NCBI GenBank assembly: GCA_028284155.1
Contig: JANQSF010000157.1
Location: 1-64,000, forward strand
Length of the DNA stretch: 64,000 bases
Direction: 5' to 3'
DNA from: Phycisphaeraceae bacterium
GTDB taxonomy: Bacteria > Planctomycetota > Phycisphaerae > Phycisphaerales > Phycisphaeraceae
The notes below the pieces were generated by a model, which worked only from the letters and a program-made list of their open reading frames with translations, ran no database searches and was not told where the DNA came from. The position numbers and the translations under genes are program-made. Below, one piece after another: positions 1-7,850 of the stretch (position 1 is its first letter; each line of letters starts with the position of its first letter).

Positions 1-1
1 C

Positions 2-79
2 CGCACGGCCGACACGCCCGTGGCACGAGACAGGCGCTCGGCTTATGACGAAGCACTGCCCAACTCTGCGGCCGGTTGA
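2..79 (+). CDS. Possible C-terminal end of an upstream gene (partial)
   Basis: A frame open from the left edge runs for 25 codons and stops with TGA at 77-79. That stop overlaps a TTG at 76 that is in frame with the following ligase, giving a TTGA junction like those used for coupled genes. The visible residues match no family I recognise. In many bacteria ddl follows mur genes, so a cell-wall gene is a reasonable guess, but nothing in these 25 residues proves it. It may be a chance open frame. Confidence 0.25.
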   Translation, partial: RTADTPVARDRRSAYDEALPNSAAG

Positions 80-126
80 ACGGTTCGGCCGATGGATGCT
101 CGGTGGCGGAAGACACAAACAGCGCG

Positions 127-1038
127 TTGAAGGTCATGGTGTTGGCCGGCGGGCCGGACCGTGAACGGCCGGTGAGCCTGGAGTCCGGCGCGGCGGTCGC
201 GGCGGCGTTGCGGCAGGCCGGCCACCTGGTGTTGCATACCGACCCTTCGCCGGTCGACGGTTCCTATCTCGACGCGTTCCTGGCGTGGGGGGGTGACGTT
301 GTTTTTCCCGCGTTGCACGGCGCTTGGGGCGAGGGTGGGGCGGTGCAGCGGTTGATGGACGAACGGGGTGTGCGTTACGTGGGCTGCGGCGCGGCCGCGG
401 CTGCATTGTGCATGGACAAAGTTGAGACGAAGCGAGTACTCGAAGCGAATGACGTGCCGACGCCGGCATGGGAGTTGTGCCGCGAAATGCCGCCGACGCG
501 TGTGGCCGCGCCGCTGGTACTCAAGCCGGTGCGTGAGGGCAGCAGCGTCGACCTGCGGATCTGCAAGACGCGGGCGGACGTGGACGACGCATGGGCTGAT
601 CTTTGCAAACGACACGACTCGCTGTTGGCTGAGGCGTTCGTCAAAGGCAGGGAGATGACCGTCGGCGTCCTGGCCGGCGAGCCGCTGCCCCCGATCCAGA
701 TCGTGCCCGCGACGGAGTTTTACAGCTACGACGCGAAGTACGAACGCGACGACACGCAATACCTGGTCGGCCGATCCGCCATTGACCTGCCCGGCGAGTT
801 ATTGGACCGGTTGTCCGAATTGGCCAAGCGGGCGTACGACGTGCTGGGCTGTCGCCATCTGTCGCGTGTCGATTTCATCGTCGATGAGCAGAACAACCCG
901 TGGGTGCTTGAAGTGAACACCATGCCGGGGTTTACGGGCCATTCGCTGCTGCCGATGGCCGCCGCGCACGCAGGGATTGAGTTGCCGGCCTTGTTGGACC
1001 GATTAGTACGAATGGGGCCAACCACAGGCTTGACGTAA
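127..1038 (+). CDS. ddl: D-alanine--D-alanine ligase
   Basis: ATP-grasp ligase that joins two D-alanines for the peptidoglycan stem peptide in the cytoplasm. The N-terminus MKVMVLAGGPDRERPVSLES matches the Ddl first strand and serine loop. Central residues include the EGSSVDLR loop. The C-terminal EVNTMPGFTGHSLLP carries the metal-binding Glu/Asn and the substrate-binding stretch. Length (303 aa) is normal. The start is uncertain: TTG at 127 gives the canonical N-terminus, ATG at 136 removes the first strand's opening residues, and TTG at 76 would overlap the stop of an upstream frame and add 17 residues unlike the family. Family assignment is secure. Confidence 0.93.
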   Translation: MKVMVLAGGPDRERPVSLESGAAVAAALRQAGHLVLHTDPSPVDGSYLDAFLAWGGDVVFPALHGAWGEGGAVQRLMDERGVRYVGCGAAAAALCMDKVETKRVLEANDVPTPAWELCREMPPTRVAAPLVLKPVREGSSVDLRICKTRADVDDAWADLCKRHDSLLAEAFVKGREMTVGVLAGEPLPPIQIVPATEFYSYDAKYERDDTQYLVGRSAIDLPGELLDRLSELAKRAYDVLGCRHLSRVDFIVDEQNNPWVLEVNTMPGFTGHSLLPMAAAHAGIELPALLDRLVRMGPTTGLT

Positions 1039-1087
1039 CCGGTGTTGAACCGGCTCGTGCGTCCGGCCGCGGAAGGCAGGTTCCTGC

Positions 1088-1414
1088 GTGCTCGTACTGG
1101 CCGAAATCTCGGACAAGATGGCCTCCCCTTTTGAGTCGCTGGCTTTAGGTGTCTGCGTGGCCTTGCTTGTTGTGCTGTTCGGCGGCCTGCGCTGGTGGTG
1201 CGCATTAACACTCGTGCCGCTGTTTGCTTGGGTCAATGGCATCCTCTTGCACGAACTGGTGTTGTCCGACTTCGGCTCGCTCGCGATGCACGAGATGGGG
1301 ACGGGCTACGTCGTCAGCTTTCTCGCCGCGTTCAACCTGCCGATATTGATCGCCGCGGTGAGCCTTCGCTTCCCTGCCATGTCGTGGTTGTCAGTGACGC
1401 GTGCGTATCTGTGA
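1088..1414 (+). CDS. Small hydrophobic membrane protein, unknown
   Basis: A 108-residue protein that I do not recognise. It has three hydrophobic stretches: about residues 17-35 (LALGVCVALLVVLFGGL), 37-53, and 72-92 (GYVVSFLAAFNLPILIAAV). This points to a small integral membrane protein with two or three spans. The start shown is GTG; ATG at 1118 would remove only the ten residues before the first span. It follows ddl by about 50 bases on the same strand and converges on the YqgE gene. Composition and hydrophobic pattern favour a real gene; no function can be assigned. Confidence 0.6.
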   Translation: MLVLAEISDKMASPFESLALGVCVALLVVLFGGLRWWCALTLVPLFAWVNGILLHELVLSDFGSLAMHEMGTGYVVSFLAAFNLPILIAAVSLRFPAMSWLSVTRAYL

Positions 1415-1451
1415 TGTGTGCGATCCGCCCTCCGCGCAACGCGTTCAATGC

Positions 1452-2003
1452 TCAATTCATCGACGGGTCTTTGGGGATGATCTTGGGGTTCAGCCCCTTG
1501 AGCGCCTCAGCCCGCGCGACCTGCTTGGTCAGGACGCCCCACGGGTCGTCGCCGGGGTCGAACAGGTGCGCGTCGCTGGCCGGGCAACTGAGCCATGAGC
1601 CGGACTCGATCTCTTCTTCGAGTTGGCCCGCGCCCCAGCCGGCGTAACCGACGTAAAACGCCATCGCCTCGTCGTCGCAACCGACCAGTTGCTCGACGTC
1701 GTCGCTGTCCACCGCCACGAAGACGCCGTCCAACGGCTCAGCGCCGCCGATGTCGCCGCGCTTGTGAACGACCATCAGCGGCCCCTCGCAAGGCCCGCCG
1801 TGGTGAAGCATCTGTTCGCTGGCGCACGGCACCTGGCTGACCTGCTCCCACGCGTCGGCCACGGGCGTGTCGGTCTGGCGGTTCAACACCAAACCCCAAG
1901 CGCCCTCGTCGTTGTGCTCGATGATGAGCACGACCGCCCGAACGAAGTTCGGGTCGACCAGGGTCGGCGCGGCGATCAGCAGTTGACCTTGAAGCGATTG
2001 CAT
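1452..2003 (-). CDS. YqgE/AlgH family protein (DUF179)
   Basis: Conserved bacterial protein of about 180 residues. The N-terminal pattern MQSLQGQLLIAAPTLVDPNF and the following VVLIIEHNDEGAWGLVLNR are diagnostic of the UPF0301/DUF179 family. The HHGGPCEG motif and the late YVGYAGWGAGQLEEEI segment are also family hallmarks. The biochemical role of the family is unsettled; AlgH was linked to alginate regulation in Pseudomonas. ATG at 2003 begins exactly at the family N-terminus, so a longer 22-residue extension upstream was not used. It is convergent with the small membrane protein at 1088. Confidence 0.93.
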   Translation of the reverse strand: MQSLQGQLLIAAPTLVDPNFVRAVVLIIEHNDEGAWGLVLNRQTDTPVADAWEQVSQVPCASEQMLHHGGPCEGPLMVVHKRGDIGGAEPLDGVFVAVDSDDVEQLVGCDDEAMAFYVGYAGWGAGQLEEEIESGSWLSCPASDAHLFDPGDDPWGVLTKQVARAEALKGLNPKIIPKDPSMN

Positions 2004-2139
2004 AGACGTTGTGTCAGGGTAGAACGTACCGACCTGCGCGCGGGGAGGGGTGGACCAAACCCGCGGCAACGTCCATTCTACGCTTGGGGCGTCTATTTGA
2101 GGGGTTGTGGGGGCGGCGCGTGCGCCCGGCGGTTCGGCG

Positions 2140-3021
2140 TCAATACCACTGCACGTAGTCGTAACTCGACCCGCCCGTCAGCACGCCGGTGCGTGGCCCG
2201 GCGACGCCGGGTGGCCGCCACTCGGCGTGGCCATCGACGAAGGCCGTGCCAAGCCCGTTGAAGTCACCGCCGATCGTGCGATGTGACTTGACGATCGTCG
2301 TCGTTCCCGGGTTGGCGTACGGGTTGTCCCAGAAGACGAACGGACCATCGACCAGGGGCGTGAGCACGGAGGGGTTCAGCGTGTACGCCATGTCCGAACT
2401 CATCGGCACGGCCGCGCCGTCTTCGACCCGCGACACCCTTTGCGGCACGGTCGGCTGGCTCCACCCGAAGCCGGCCAACTCGGTGATGCCCTCGTCGGGT
2501 CCGAAGAAGAGCGTCACCAGTTCGCGATTGCTCTTGCGCACGAAGCCGGGGAACACGGAGTAGTCGATGTGGACGTAGAAGTTCGCGTCAACATCAACGG
2601 GGATCGCGCTCCAGCCCGCCAGTTTGTTCCAACCTTGCGCGCCCGCGTCGATCGTAAACGTGTCGAAGTTGTTGATGTTCGGGCAGGTCGTTGTGTCGCC
2701 GCCGGACGGGCAATAGAGCACAGCCGGGTCGGTCAAGTAAGGATTGAACCTCGGCCGAGCGTCGGCCCAACCGACCCAACCGCTGCGGCTGGTCATCGCG
2801 AACGGCGCGGCCGTCTCGTTCAGCGGGAACGCGCCGTCGTGGTCGTTGGTGTACGCCAGTGCGGCCGTGGTGATCTGCCCCTGGTTGGCCAGGCAGACCG
2901 CCTGCCGCGCTTTTTCGCGGGCGATTCCGATGCCCGGCAAAAGCAGGGCGATTAGCAGGATGATCAGACTGACAACGACCAGCAATTCGACGACGGTAAA
3001 ACCAGAACGCGTGCGACGCAT
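2140..3021 (-). CDS. Prepilin-type secreted protein with H/DG C-terminal motif
   Basis: The 293-residue product starts MRRTRSGFTVVELLVVVSLI, a class III (prepilin) leader with Gly at -1, Phe at +1 and Glu at +5, followed by one hydrophobic helix. The C-terminal part holds SHRTIGGDFNGLGTAFVDGH, resembling the histidine/Asp-Gly motif of the planctomycete prepilin-associated families (DUF1559 type). It is probably processed by a prepilin peptidase and displayed or exported by the pilus-like machine encoded at 13-27 kb; that link is inference. ATG at 3021 gives the leader directly; longer in-frame starts would place the leader internally. Confidence 0.85.
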   Translation of the reverse strand: MRRTRSGFTVVELLVVVSLIILLIALLLPGIGIAREKARQAVCLANQGQITTAALAYTNDHDGAFPLNETAAPFAMTSRSGWVGWADARPRFNPYLTDPAVLYCPSGGDTTTCPNINNFDTFTIDAGAQGWNKLAGWSAIPVDVDANFYVHIDYSVFPGFVRKSNRELVTLFFGPDEGITELAGFGWSQPTVPQRVSRVEDGAAVPMSSDMAYTLNPSVLTPLVDGPFVFWDNPYANPGTTTIVKSHRTIGGDFNGLGTAFVDGHAEWRPPGVAGPRTGVLTGGSSYDYVQWY

Positions 3022-3062
3022 GGCCGAGGCCCCTGAATTGCCCTCCGTCACGGGAACGATTC

Positions 3063-3185
3063 TAGGCTTTGTCCGATTTGTCACTGGCCCAGCCGTAGGG
3101 TGCGCTTTAGCGCACCAAGTACGCGGGGAAACCGTCCGTTCATCGTGGTGCGCTGAAGCGCACCCTACTTTTCGGACGAAGCCTA
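3063..3185. repeat. Nested palindromic intergenic repeat
   Basis: Outer arms at 3063-3076 and 3172-3185 are complementary with one mismatch. Inner arms 3095-3116 and 3147-3168 each form their own hairpin (GGTGCGC...GCGCACC) and also pair with each other. The spacer is 30 bases. It lies upstream of the prepilin-like gene at 2140. The nested form resembles REP/BIME-type or MITE-like elements more than a terminator, since no T run follows. Confidence 0.7.
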
Positions 3186-3239
3186 ACCTCCCGCGCGAGG
3201 TCTCATCCAAGGCCTGCGGCAAAACGCTCCACGGGCAGA

Positions 3240-4550
3240 TCAGGCGCGTCGCCGGCGCCGGCCGAGCAAAGCGAACGCCCCGAAGCCCAGCAGGCCGAGC
3301 GTCGCCGGCTCGGGCACGGCGGCGGGCGGGGCCTGGCGGATCGAGAAGCCGGAAAGGGCGAAGTGGTCGCCGTCGCCCTGGTTGCCTCCGCGGATGAAGT
3401 CGATAACCACGGGTGACCCACCTGAGACCTGAATCTCAAACGTCGCGAGGCTCAGTTGGTCGCTGTTGTTGTCCGACATCGTTAGTCCCGTGAGGATCAA
3501 CGCATCAGTGAACTTGGCGTCGGTCAGCTCAATATCAAACGGCGTTGCCGGCGGCCGCTCACTTGGGCCGAATTGTGTCGTGTGGTGGATGGTCGTGATC
3601 TCGTATCGGCCGTCCGCCAAGTCTCCCAGCGTGAGGGTAAGCGTACCCGGTGCGTTGAGCAGGGGTGAGTCGGACAACAGGTCGGACAATGGGGCGAATG
3701 ACCCGGTGGCGGGCGCGTAGTCGCGATAGCAGCATTGGCCCGCAATGGTCACATCGACCATGCCGGCCGAGCCGAGCGGGTGGGCGAATGATTGCGTGGA
3801 AGGTCCATTGCCGTCGGCCTCAAACGCCAGGAAGCCGGCCTGTGTCGGGCCGGCGGCGTTGGATCGGCTGAAGTCGATATTCAGCGACGGAATCGGCGCG
3901 ATGGGACTGATTTGATCGAGTTCGAAACCGTTCAGGTTGGCGTGCTCCGGGCCGGAGGTTACCGGTTGGCCGTCAAGGTAAAGCGTGACCGGGCTGCCCG
4001 CGGAAACGGAGAATTCCGTCGTGCGCGTTGTGAACGATGCGGGCGTCGTGCCGGCGGTGGTCGGCACGTTCTCGTGCACGCGCGTCAGGCCGCGGTCGGC
4101 GTCCGCCACGAGGATGTCGAGCCGCGACGCGCCGGTCGAGTTAACGAAGTTGGCGTGGTGATAGGTCGTCAGTTGATAAACGCCGTCAGCCAAGTCGTCG
4201 AACTGAAGGACGATCGCCTGATTGGTGTCGTTCATCAACGCCGAACCTGACAGCAGATCGTTAAATCCGGGCTGGCTGGTGACCTGCGGGTAACTGCCCG
4301 ACGGCGTGCTTCGGTAGAACGGCGACGTGATCGAGACTTCGACCATGCCGGCGTTCGTGCCGAACGACGCGGCGTAGTTGTTCGTGACGGTCGCGCTGGT
4401 GTTGGCGGTGAACGCATCGAAGCCGGCCTCGGGGGTGACCGTGCCGCCCACGCTTTGGCCGATATCGACCCGCAGCGGGATGGCGTGAGCCGTGCTGACC
4501 AGCAGGAGGATCGCGACGGAAGCAACGACGATGTTGGATGCACGCATCAT
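3240..4550 (-). CDS. PEP-CTERM exported protein with internal duplication
   Basis: The 436-residue protein has an N-terminal signal peptide (hydrophobic SNIVVASVAILLLVSTAHA) and ends AVPEPATLGLLGFGAFALLG followed by an Arg cluster: the VPEP motif, membrane helix and basic tail of the PEP-CTERM sorting signal recognised by exosortase. The body is a tandem duplication. FDDLADGVYQLTTYHHANF in the first half corresponds to LGDLADGRYEITTIHHTTQF in the second, and both halves contain DLLS and GF motifs. It is probably a surface or matrix protein of beta-rich repeat units. AGGAG at 4554-4558 precedes paired ATGs at 4550 and 4547; the second has better spacing. Confidence 0.9.
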   Translation of the reverse strand: MMRASNIVVASVAILLLVSTAHAIPLRVDIGQSVGGTVTPEAGFDAFTANTSATVTNNYAASFGTNAGMVEVSITSPFYRSTPSGSYPQVTSQPGFNDLLSGSALMNDTNQAIVLQFDDLADGVYQLTTYHHANFVNSTGASRLDILVADADRGLTRVHENVPTTAGTTPASFTTRTTEFSVSAGSPVTLYLDGQPVTSGPEHANLNGFELDQISPIAPIPSLNIDFSRSNAAGPTQAGFLAFEADGNGPSTQSFAHPLGSAGMVDVTIAGQCCYRDYAPATGSFAPLSDLLSDSPLLNAPGTLTLTLGDLADGRYEITTIHHTTQFGPSERPPATPFDIELTDAKFTDALILTGLTMSDNNSDQLSLATFEIQVSGGSPVVIDFIRGGNQGDGDHFALSGFSIRQAPPAAVPEPATLGLLGFGAFALLGRRRRRA

Positions 4551-4599
4551 TCGACTCCTATTTCCAATGCCCGAAACAGAACGTTCCAGTAGAAGCCTC

Positions 4600-4628
4600 A
4601 GTGTACCGCGCCCCAAAGGCCCACACAA
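4600..4628 (-). promoter_or_regulatory. Weak sigma70-like promoter candidate for the PEP-CTERM gene
   Basis: On the minus strand TTGTGT at 4628-4623 and TACACT at 4605-4600 are separated by 17 bases. The -10 matches TATAAT at 4 of 6 positions and the -35 matches TTGACA at 3 of 6. The location, about 50 bases upstream of the start, is suitable. The score is weak in a GC-rich genome. Confidence 0.3.
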
Positions 4629-4729
4629 GAGAAAAGTCATGCGGAATCGAGCGAGGCGACGAAAGGCAATGAAGGCGGTTCAACGCTCGCCGAAACCCGC
4701 TTCCGAGCCCGGGAGGGCCACTTATCGGC

Positions 4730-4758
4730 GTGACGAACGCCCGGGAATCGTGTACCAT
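4730..4758 (+). promoter_or_regulatory. Weak sigma70-like promoter candidate for the ferredoxin gene
   Basis: GTGACG at 4730-4735 and TACCAT at 4753-4758 have a 17-base spacer, each matching consensus at 4 of 6 positions. It sits about 50 bases upstream of the ferredoxin ATG, in the gap between divergent genes. Confidence 0.3.
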
Positions 4759-4811
4759 CCGCCTAGAGACCCAGACCGGGCGTCACCCGGCCCGCACCAC
4801 GGAGAATTGTC

Positions 4812-5147
4812 ATGGCCTATGTCGTTGCCGAACCCTGCATTCAGTGCAAGTTCACCGACTGCGTCGCCGTCTGCCCGGTCGACGCCTTCCGCGAGGGCAA
4901 GAATTTCCTGGTCATCGACCCGGACACGTGCATCGACTGCGACCTGTGCGTGCCGGAATGCCCCGTCTCCGCCATCTATTCCGACACCGACCTGCCCGAC
5001 AAGTGGTCGGAGTACGCCGAGTTGAACGAACGGCTCGCCCAGGATTGGCCGACCATCAGCGATCAGAAAGACCCACTGCCCTCAGCCGAGGAATACCGCG
5101 ACAAGGAAGGCAAGCGCAGCGAACTCGACGAGTCGCCGGCCGAGTAG
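4812..5147 (+). CDS. fdxA: Seven-iron ferredoxin, FdxA family
   Basis: Small soluble electron carrier. The first cluster site is CIQCKFTDCVAVCP, a C-x2-C-x4-C-x3-CP spacing typical of the 3Fe-4S/4Fe-4S FdxA family. The second is CIDCDLCVPECP, a standard C-x2-C-x2-C-x3-CP 4Fe-4S site. Length (111 aa) and the long acidic C-terminal helix are as in that family. GGAG lies a few bases before the ATG. No partner oxidoreductase is adjacent, so its electron acceptor cannot be told. The FdxA symbol is by family resemblance. Confidence 0.93.
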   Translation: MAYVVAEPCIQCKFTDCVAVCPVDAFREGKNFLVIDPDTCIDCDLCVPECPVSAIYSDTDLPDKWSEYAELNERLAQDWPTISDQKDPLPSAEEYRDKEGKRSELDESPAE

Positions 5148-5163
5148 TCACAACTGGTTTAGC

Positions 5164-5215
5164 CGCGGAGCTTGCTCCGCGCTTCTCTGATCAACGCGCT
5201 AAGCCGCAAGCGGCT
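5164..5215. repeat. Two short palindromes after fdxA
   Basis: CGCGGAGCTTGCTCCGCG at 5164-5181 and AGCCGCAAGCGGCT at 5202-5215 are each near-perfect hairpins. The second overlaps the stop codon of the gene at 5214. They may act as a shared terminator for the convergent pair, but no T tract follows. A degenerate copy of the second (AGCCGCAAGTGGCT) is at 9565-9578, and a hairpin like the first is at 41459-41480. Confidence 0.55.
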
Positions 5216-5612
5216 ACGTCCGCGCGGTGTCTTCGTTTTCAACGAAGTGCAACTCGATGTACCGCGCGACGTAGTCGATCAGGCTCAGCGCTTCCGGGAT
5301 GTCCGGGTTCGACGTGTGGCCCATCGGCTCGAAACGCATGCCCTTGAAACGCTGCACCGCCTCCTCCACCGGCAGGCCGTACTGCAATGCGAGGCTGAAC
5401 GCCCGGCAATAGGCTTGCACGAGCCCGCTGAGCGTCGACCCTTCCTTCGCCATCTTGATGAAGATCTCGCCCGGTCGGCCGTCGTCGAACAGACCGATCG
5501 ACAGGTAGCCCTCGTGCCCCATGATCTGGAACTTGTGGGTCAGTGACTCGCGGGTCGTCGGCAGCGATTGACGGTGGGTGACCATGGCGGGGTCGGCTTC
5601 GGCGGTGCTCAT
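5214..5612 (-). CDS. Free-standing TSCPD-type domain of B12-dependent ribonucleotide reductase
   Basis: The 132-residue protein matches the C-terminal extension of NrdJ (class II, adenosylcobalamin-dependent ribonucleotide reductase): LPTTRESLTHKF, GHEGYLSIGLFDDGRPGEIF, IKMAKEGSTLSGL, FSLALQYGLPVEEAVQRF and MRFEPMGHTSNPDIP follow that domain in order. Here it stands alone, with no catalytic barrel in the window. It might act in trans on an NrdJ encoded elsewhere, or have been recruited to another role. ATG at 5612 is chosen because conserved sequence starts about 20 residues later. It is divergent from the gene at 5789. Confidence 0.88.
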   Translation of the reverse strand: MSTAEADPAMVTHRQSLPTTRESLTHKFQIMGHEGYLSIGLFDDGRPGEIFIKMAKEGSTLSGLVQAYCRAFSLALQYGLPVEEAVQRFKGMRFEPMGHTSNPDIPEALSLIDYVARYIELHFVENEDTART

Positions 5613-5788
5613 GAAACGCTCATTCACAGGGTAGTCGCTCCGGGGCGTCAGTCCAGTCGGCGACGAACGTCGCACAAGAGTTATCGGCAGGGCGGTCGGC
5701 CCTGGGCGAAAGAAACGACCTGCGCGGGCCGCAGGCCGCATGGCGCCGCTCATCCCGCACCGCCGATCATTCCGATAACAGACCAGAC

Positions 5789-7744
5789 ATGCCCTCGACC
5801 CCCACGACCCCCGCGCCACCGACGGCCTCGTATATCGAGGCCAACCTGGACTGCCTCCGCCGAACCGACCCCGGCCTGGCCGGCGAACTCGACTTCGCCG
5901 CGCCGACGCCGCTGGACGTACAGGTGTCCCGCGCCGGTCCAGTGACCGCCGCGGTCGAACACGCCGGCCGACGCGTGACCTTGGCCAGCAAGTACGACCC
6001 CGGCGCGGAGGCGGACAAGATCATCGCCGAGGTCGATCCAGCCAAGCACGCGGTCATCGTCGTGCTCGGTTTCGGCCTGGGGTATCACGTCGCGCGCATC
6101 GCCGAAAAGCTGGGCGACGAGTCGGCGTTGATCGTCTTCGAGCCGAACCCCTCGCTGCTCCGCGCAACGCTTGACGCGGTGGACCACTCCGACTGGATCG
6201 GCCGCCCCAACATCATGTTGGCTGACGGCCGGATGGACACCGGCCGACTGCTCGCGCGACTGGGGCCGAACGTCCCGCTGCTGACGCACGGCGTCGTCCT
6301 CGTGTCGCACCCGCCGACCCGCCTGATGCACGGCGAGGCCATCGCCGCGTTCAGCAAGGTCGTGACCGACGCCGTCTCGTACGCCCGCATGCACGTCGCC
6401 ACCGCGCTGGTCAACTCGGCACGCACGGTGCGCAACGTCACGTCGGCCATCCCGTGGTACGCGGCCGGCCCCAACACCAACGACCTGCTCGGCGCGGCCA
6501 AGGGACTCCCGGCCGTGTGCGTCAGCGCCGGACCGAGCCTGGCGCGCAACGTCGATCAGTTGGCCGACCCGGCGGTTCGTAAACGCGTCGTCGTGATCTC
6601 GGCGCAGACGACGCTCAAGCCGCTGCTCGAACGCGGTGTTCGTCCCGACTTCGTCACCGCGCTCGACTACTCTCCGCTGTCCAAGCGTTTCTATGAGACG
6701 CTGCCTCCGCTCGATGACGGCCCGCCGGTGACCCTCATCGCCGAGCCCAAAGCGCACGAGACGGTGTTCGACGCGTTCGCCGAATGGGCCCGCACTTCGG
6801 GGCGTGGCGTGATCCGTGTGACGAACAACGGCTTCCTGTCACGCCTGCTCGGCGACGCCGGGCCGGACATCCATCCGATCAAAGACGGCGCGACCGTCGC
6901 GCACCTGTCGTTCTACCTCGCGCAACACCTGGGTTGCGCCCCGATCGTTTTTATTGGGCAGGACCTGGGCTTTTCCGACGGCCTGTACTACAGCCCGGGC
7001 ACAGCTATTCATGACGTGTGGGCGCCGGAGCTTGGGCCTTTCAATACGTTAGAGATGATGGAGTGGCAGCGCGTCGTCCGCCACCGCTCGATGTTGCAGA
7101 AGTTCCAGGACGTTAACGGCCAACCGATCTACTCCGACGAGCAGATGGTGACATACCTCTCGCAGTTCGAGCGCGACTTCGACGACGCGCCGCAGCAGAT
7201 CATCGATGCGACCGAGGGCGGGATGCCCAAACGTGGCGCGCAGCGGATGTCGTTGGCCGAGGCGTTGAACATCTTCGCGACACGCGACGTGCCGGCGTTG
7301 CCGCAGGCGTCACCCGGTTTTGACCTCGAACGATTGGACAAGGCGGTCGCCAAGCTCAAGTCGCGTATGGACGATGTGCGCCGATTGCGTGAGACGTCCC
7401 GTCAGACCATCCCGATCCTGCAACAGATGCTCGAACACCAACGCGACGAGCCGCGCATGGCTGATCTGTTCAAACGCATCACCCCGTTGCAGGCCGAGGC
7501 TGAACGGCTGGACGACACGCTGAGCTTGGTCAATGAGCTGAACACGATCGGCACCTACCGGCGCAGCCGGGCCGACCGCGACATCCACCACATCGCCGAC
7601 GGCGAGCGCGACTCGGCCTTCGACCGACAACGCCGACAGATCGATCGCGACATCGACAACATCGGCTGGATCGAACAGGCCTGCGACGAGGCGATGAAGA
7701 TCTTCGAAGACGCGCTGCAACGCGCGCAAGACGTCACGGCCTGA
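5789..7744 (+). CDS. Motility accessory factor-type protein (DUF115/MptE-like)
   Basis: The 651-residue protein contains a DUF115/MptE-like domain at about residues 225-400, recognisable by GLPAVCVSAGPSLARNVDQL, then VVVISAQTTLKPLLERGVRP and DFVTALDYSP. An N-terminal region (VIVVLGFGLGYHVARIAEKL) forms the Rossmann-like part seen in the Maf family. The C-terminal 150 residues are helical and charged. Maf proteins are implicated in transfer of nonulosonic acids to flagellin. The next gene combines a nucleotidyltransferase-like and a SPASM region, and a FlgM is at 41.5 kb, both consistent with flagellin glycosylation. No clear Shine-Dalgarno is seen. Substrate and exact chemistry are not shown by the sequence. 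Confidence 0.85.
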   Translation: MPSTPTTPAPPTASYIEANLDCLRRTDPGLAGELDFAAPTPLDVQVSRAGPVTAAVEHAGRRVTLASKYDPGAEADKIIAEVDPAKHAVIVVLGFGLGYHVARIAEKLGDESALIVFEPNPSLLRATLDAVDHSDWIGRPNIMLADGRMDTGRLLARLGPNVPLLTHGVVLVSHPPTRLMHGEAIAAFSKVVTDAVSYARMHVATALVNSARTVRNVTSAIPWYAAGPNTNDLLGAAKGLPAVCVSAGPSLARNVDQLADPAVRKRVVVISAQTTLKPLLERGVRPDFVTALDYSPLSKRFYETLPPLDDGPPVTLIAEPKAHETVFDAFAEWARTSGRGVIRVTNNGFLSRLLGDAGPDIHPIKDGATVAHLSFYLAQHLGCAPIVFIGQDLGFSDGLYYSPGTAIHDVWAPELGPFNTLEMMEWQRVVRHRSMLQKFQDVNGQPIYSDEQMVTYLSQFERDFDDAPQQIIDATEGGMPKRGAQRMSLAEALNIFATRDVPALPQASPGFDLERLDKAVAKLKSRMDDVRRLRETSRQTIPILQQMLEHQRDEPRMADLFKRITPLQAEAERLDDTLSLVNELNTIGTYRRSRADRDIHHIADGERDSAFDRQRRQIDRDIDNIGWIEQACDEAMKIFEDALQRAQDVTA

Positions 7745-7787
7745 CGCCGTGTTGACGATCTCATCTGACCAAGATTGTGAATAAACG

Positions 7788-7820
7788 CCGTTTAGCGGCG
7801 AGCCCGCAGGGCCGCCTTCC
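7788..7820 (+). repeat. 33-base interspersed repeat, copy 1
   Basis: This stretch, beginning CCGTTTAGCGGCG and ending GGCCGCCTTCC, is repeated at 31542-31574 with a single base difference and in the same orientation. It contains the inverted pair CCG/CGG around TTTAG. Both copies sit in intergenic gaps directly downstream of plus-strand genes. Confidence 0.75.
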
Positions 7821-7850
7821 CCTGACTTCGACGTTCTAATCCCAAACCCC

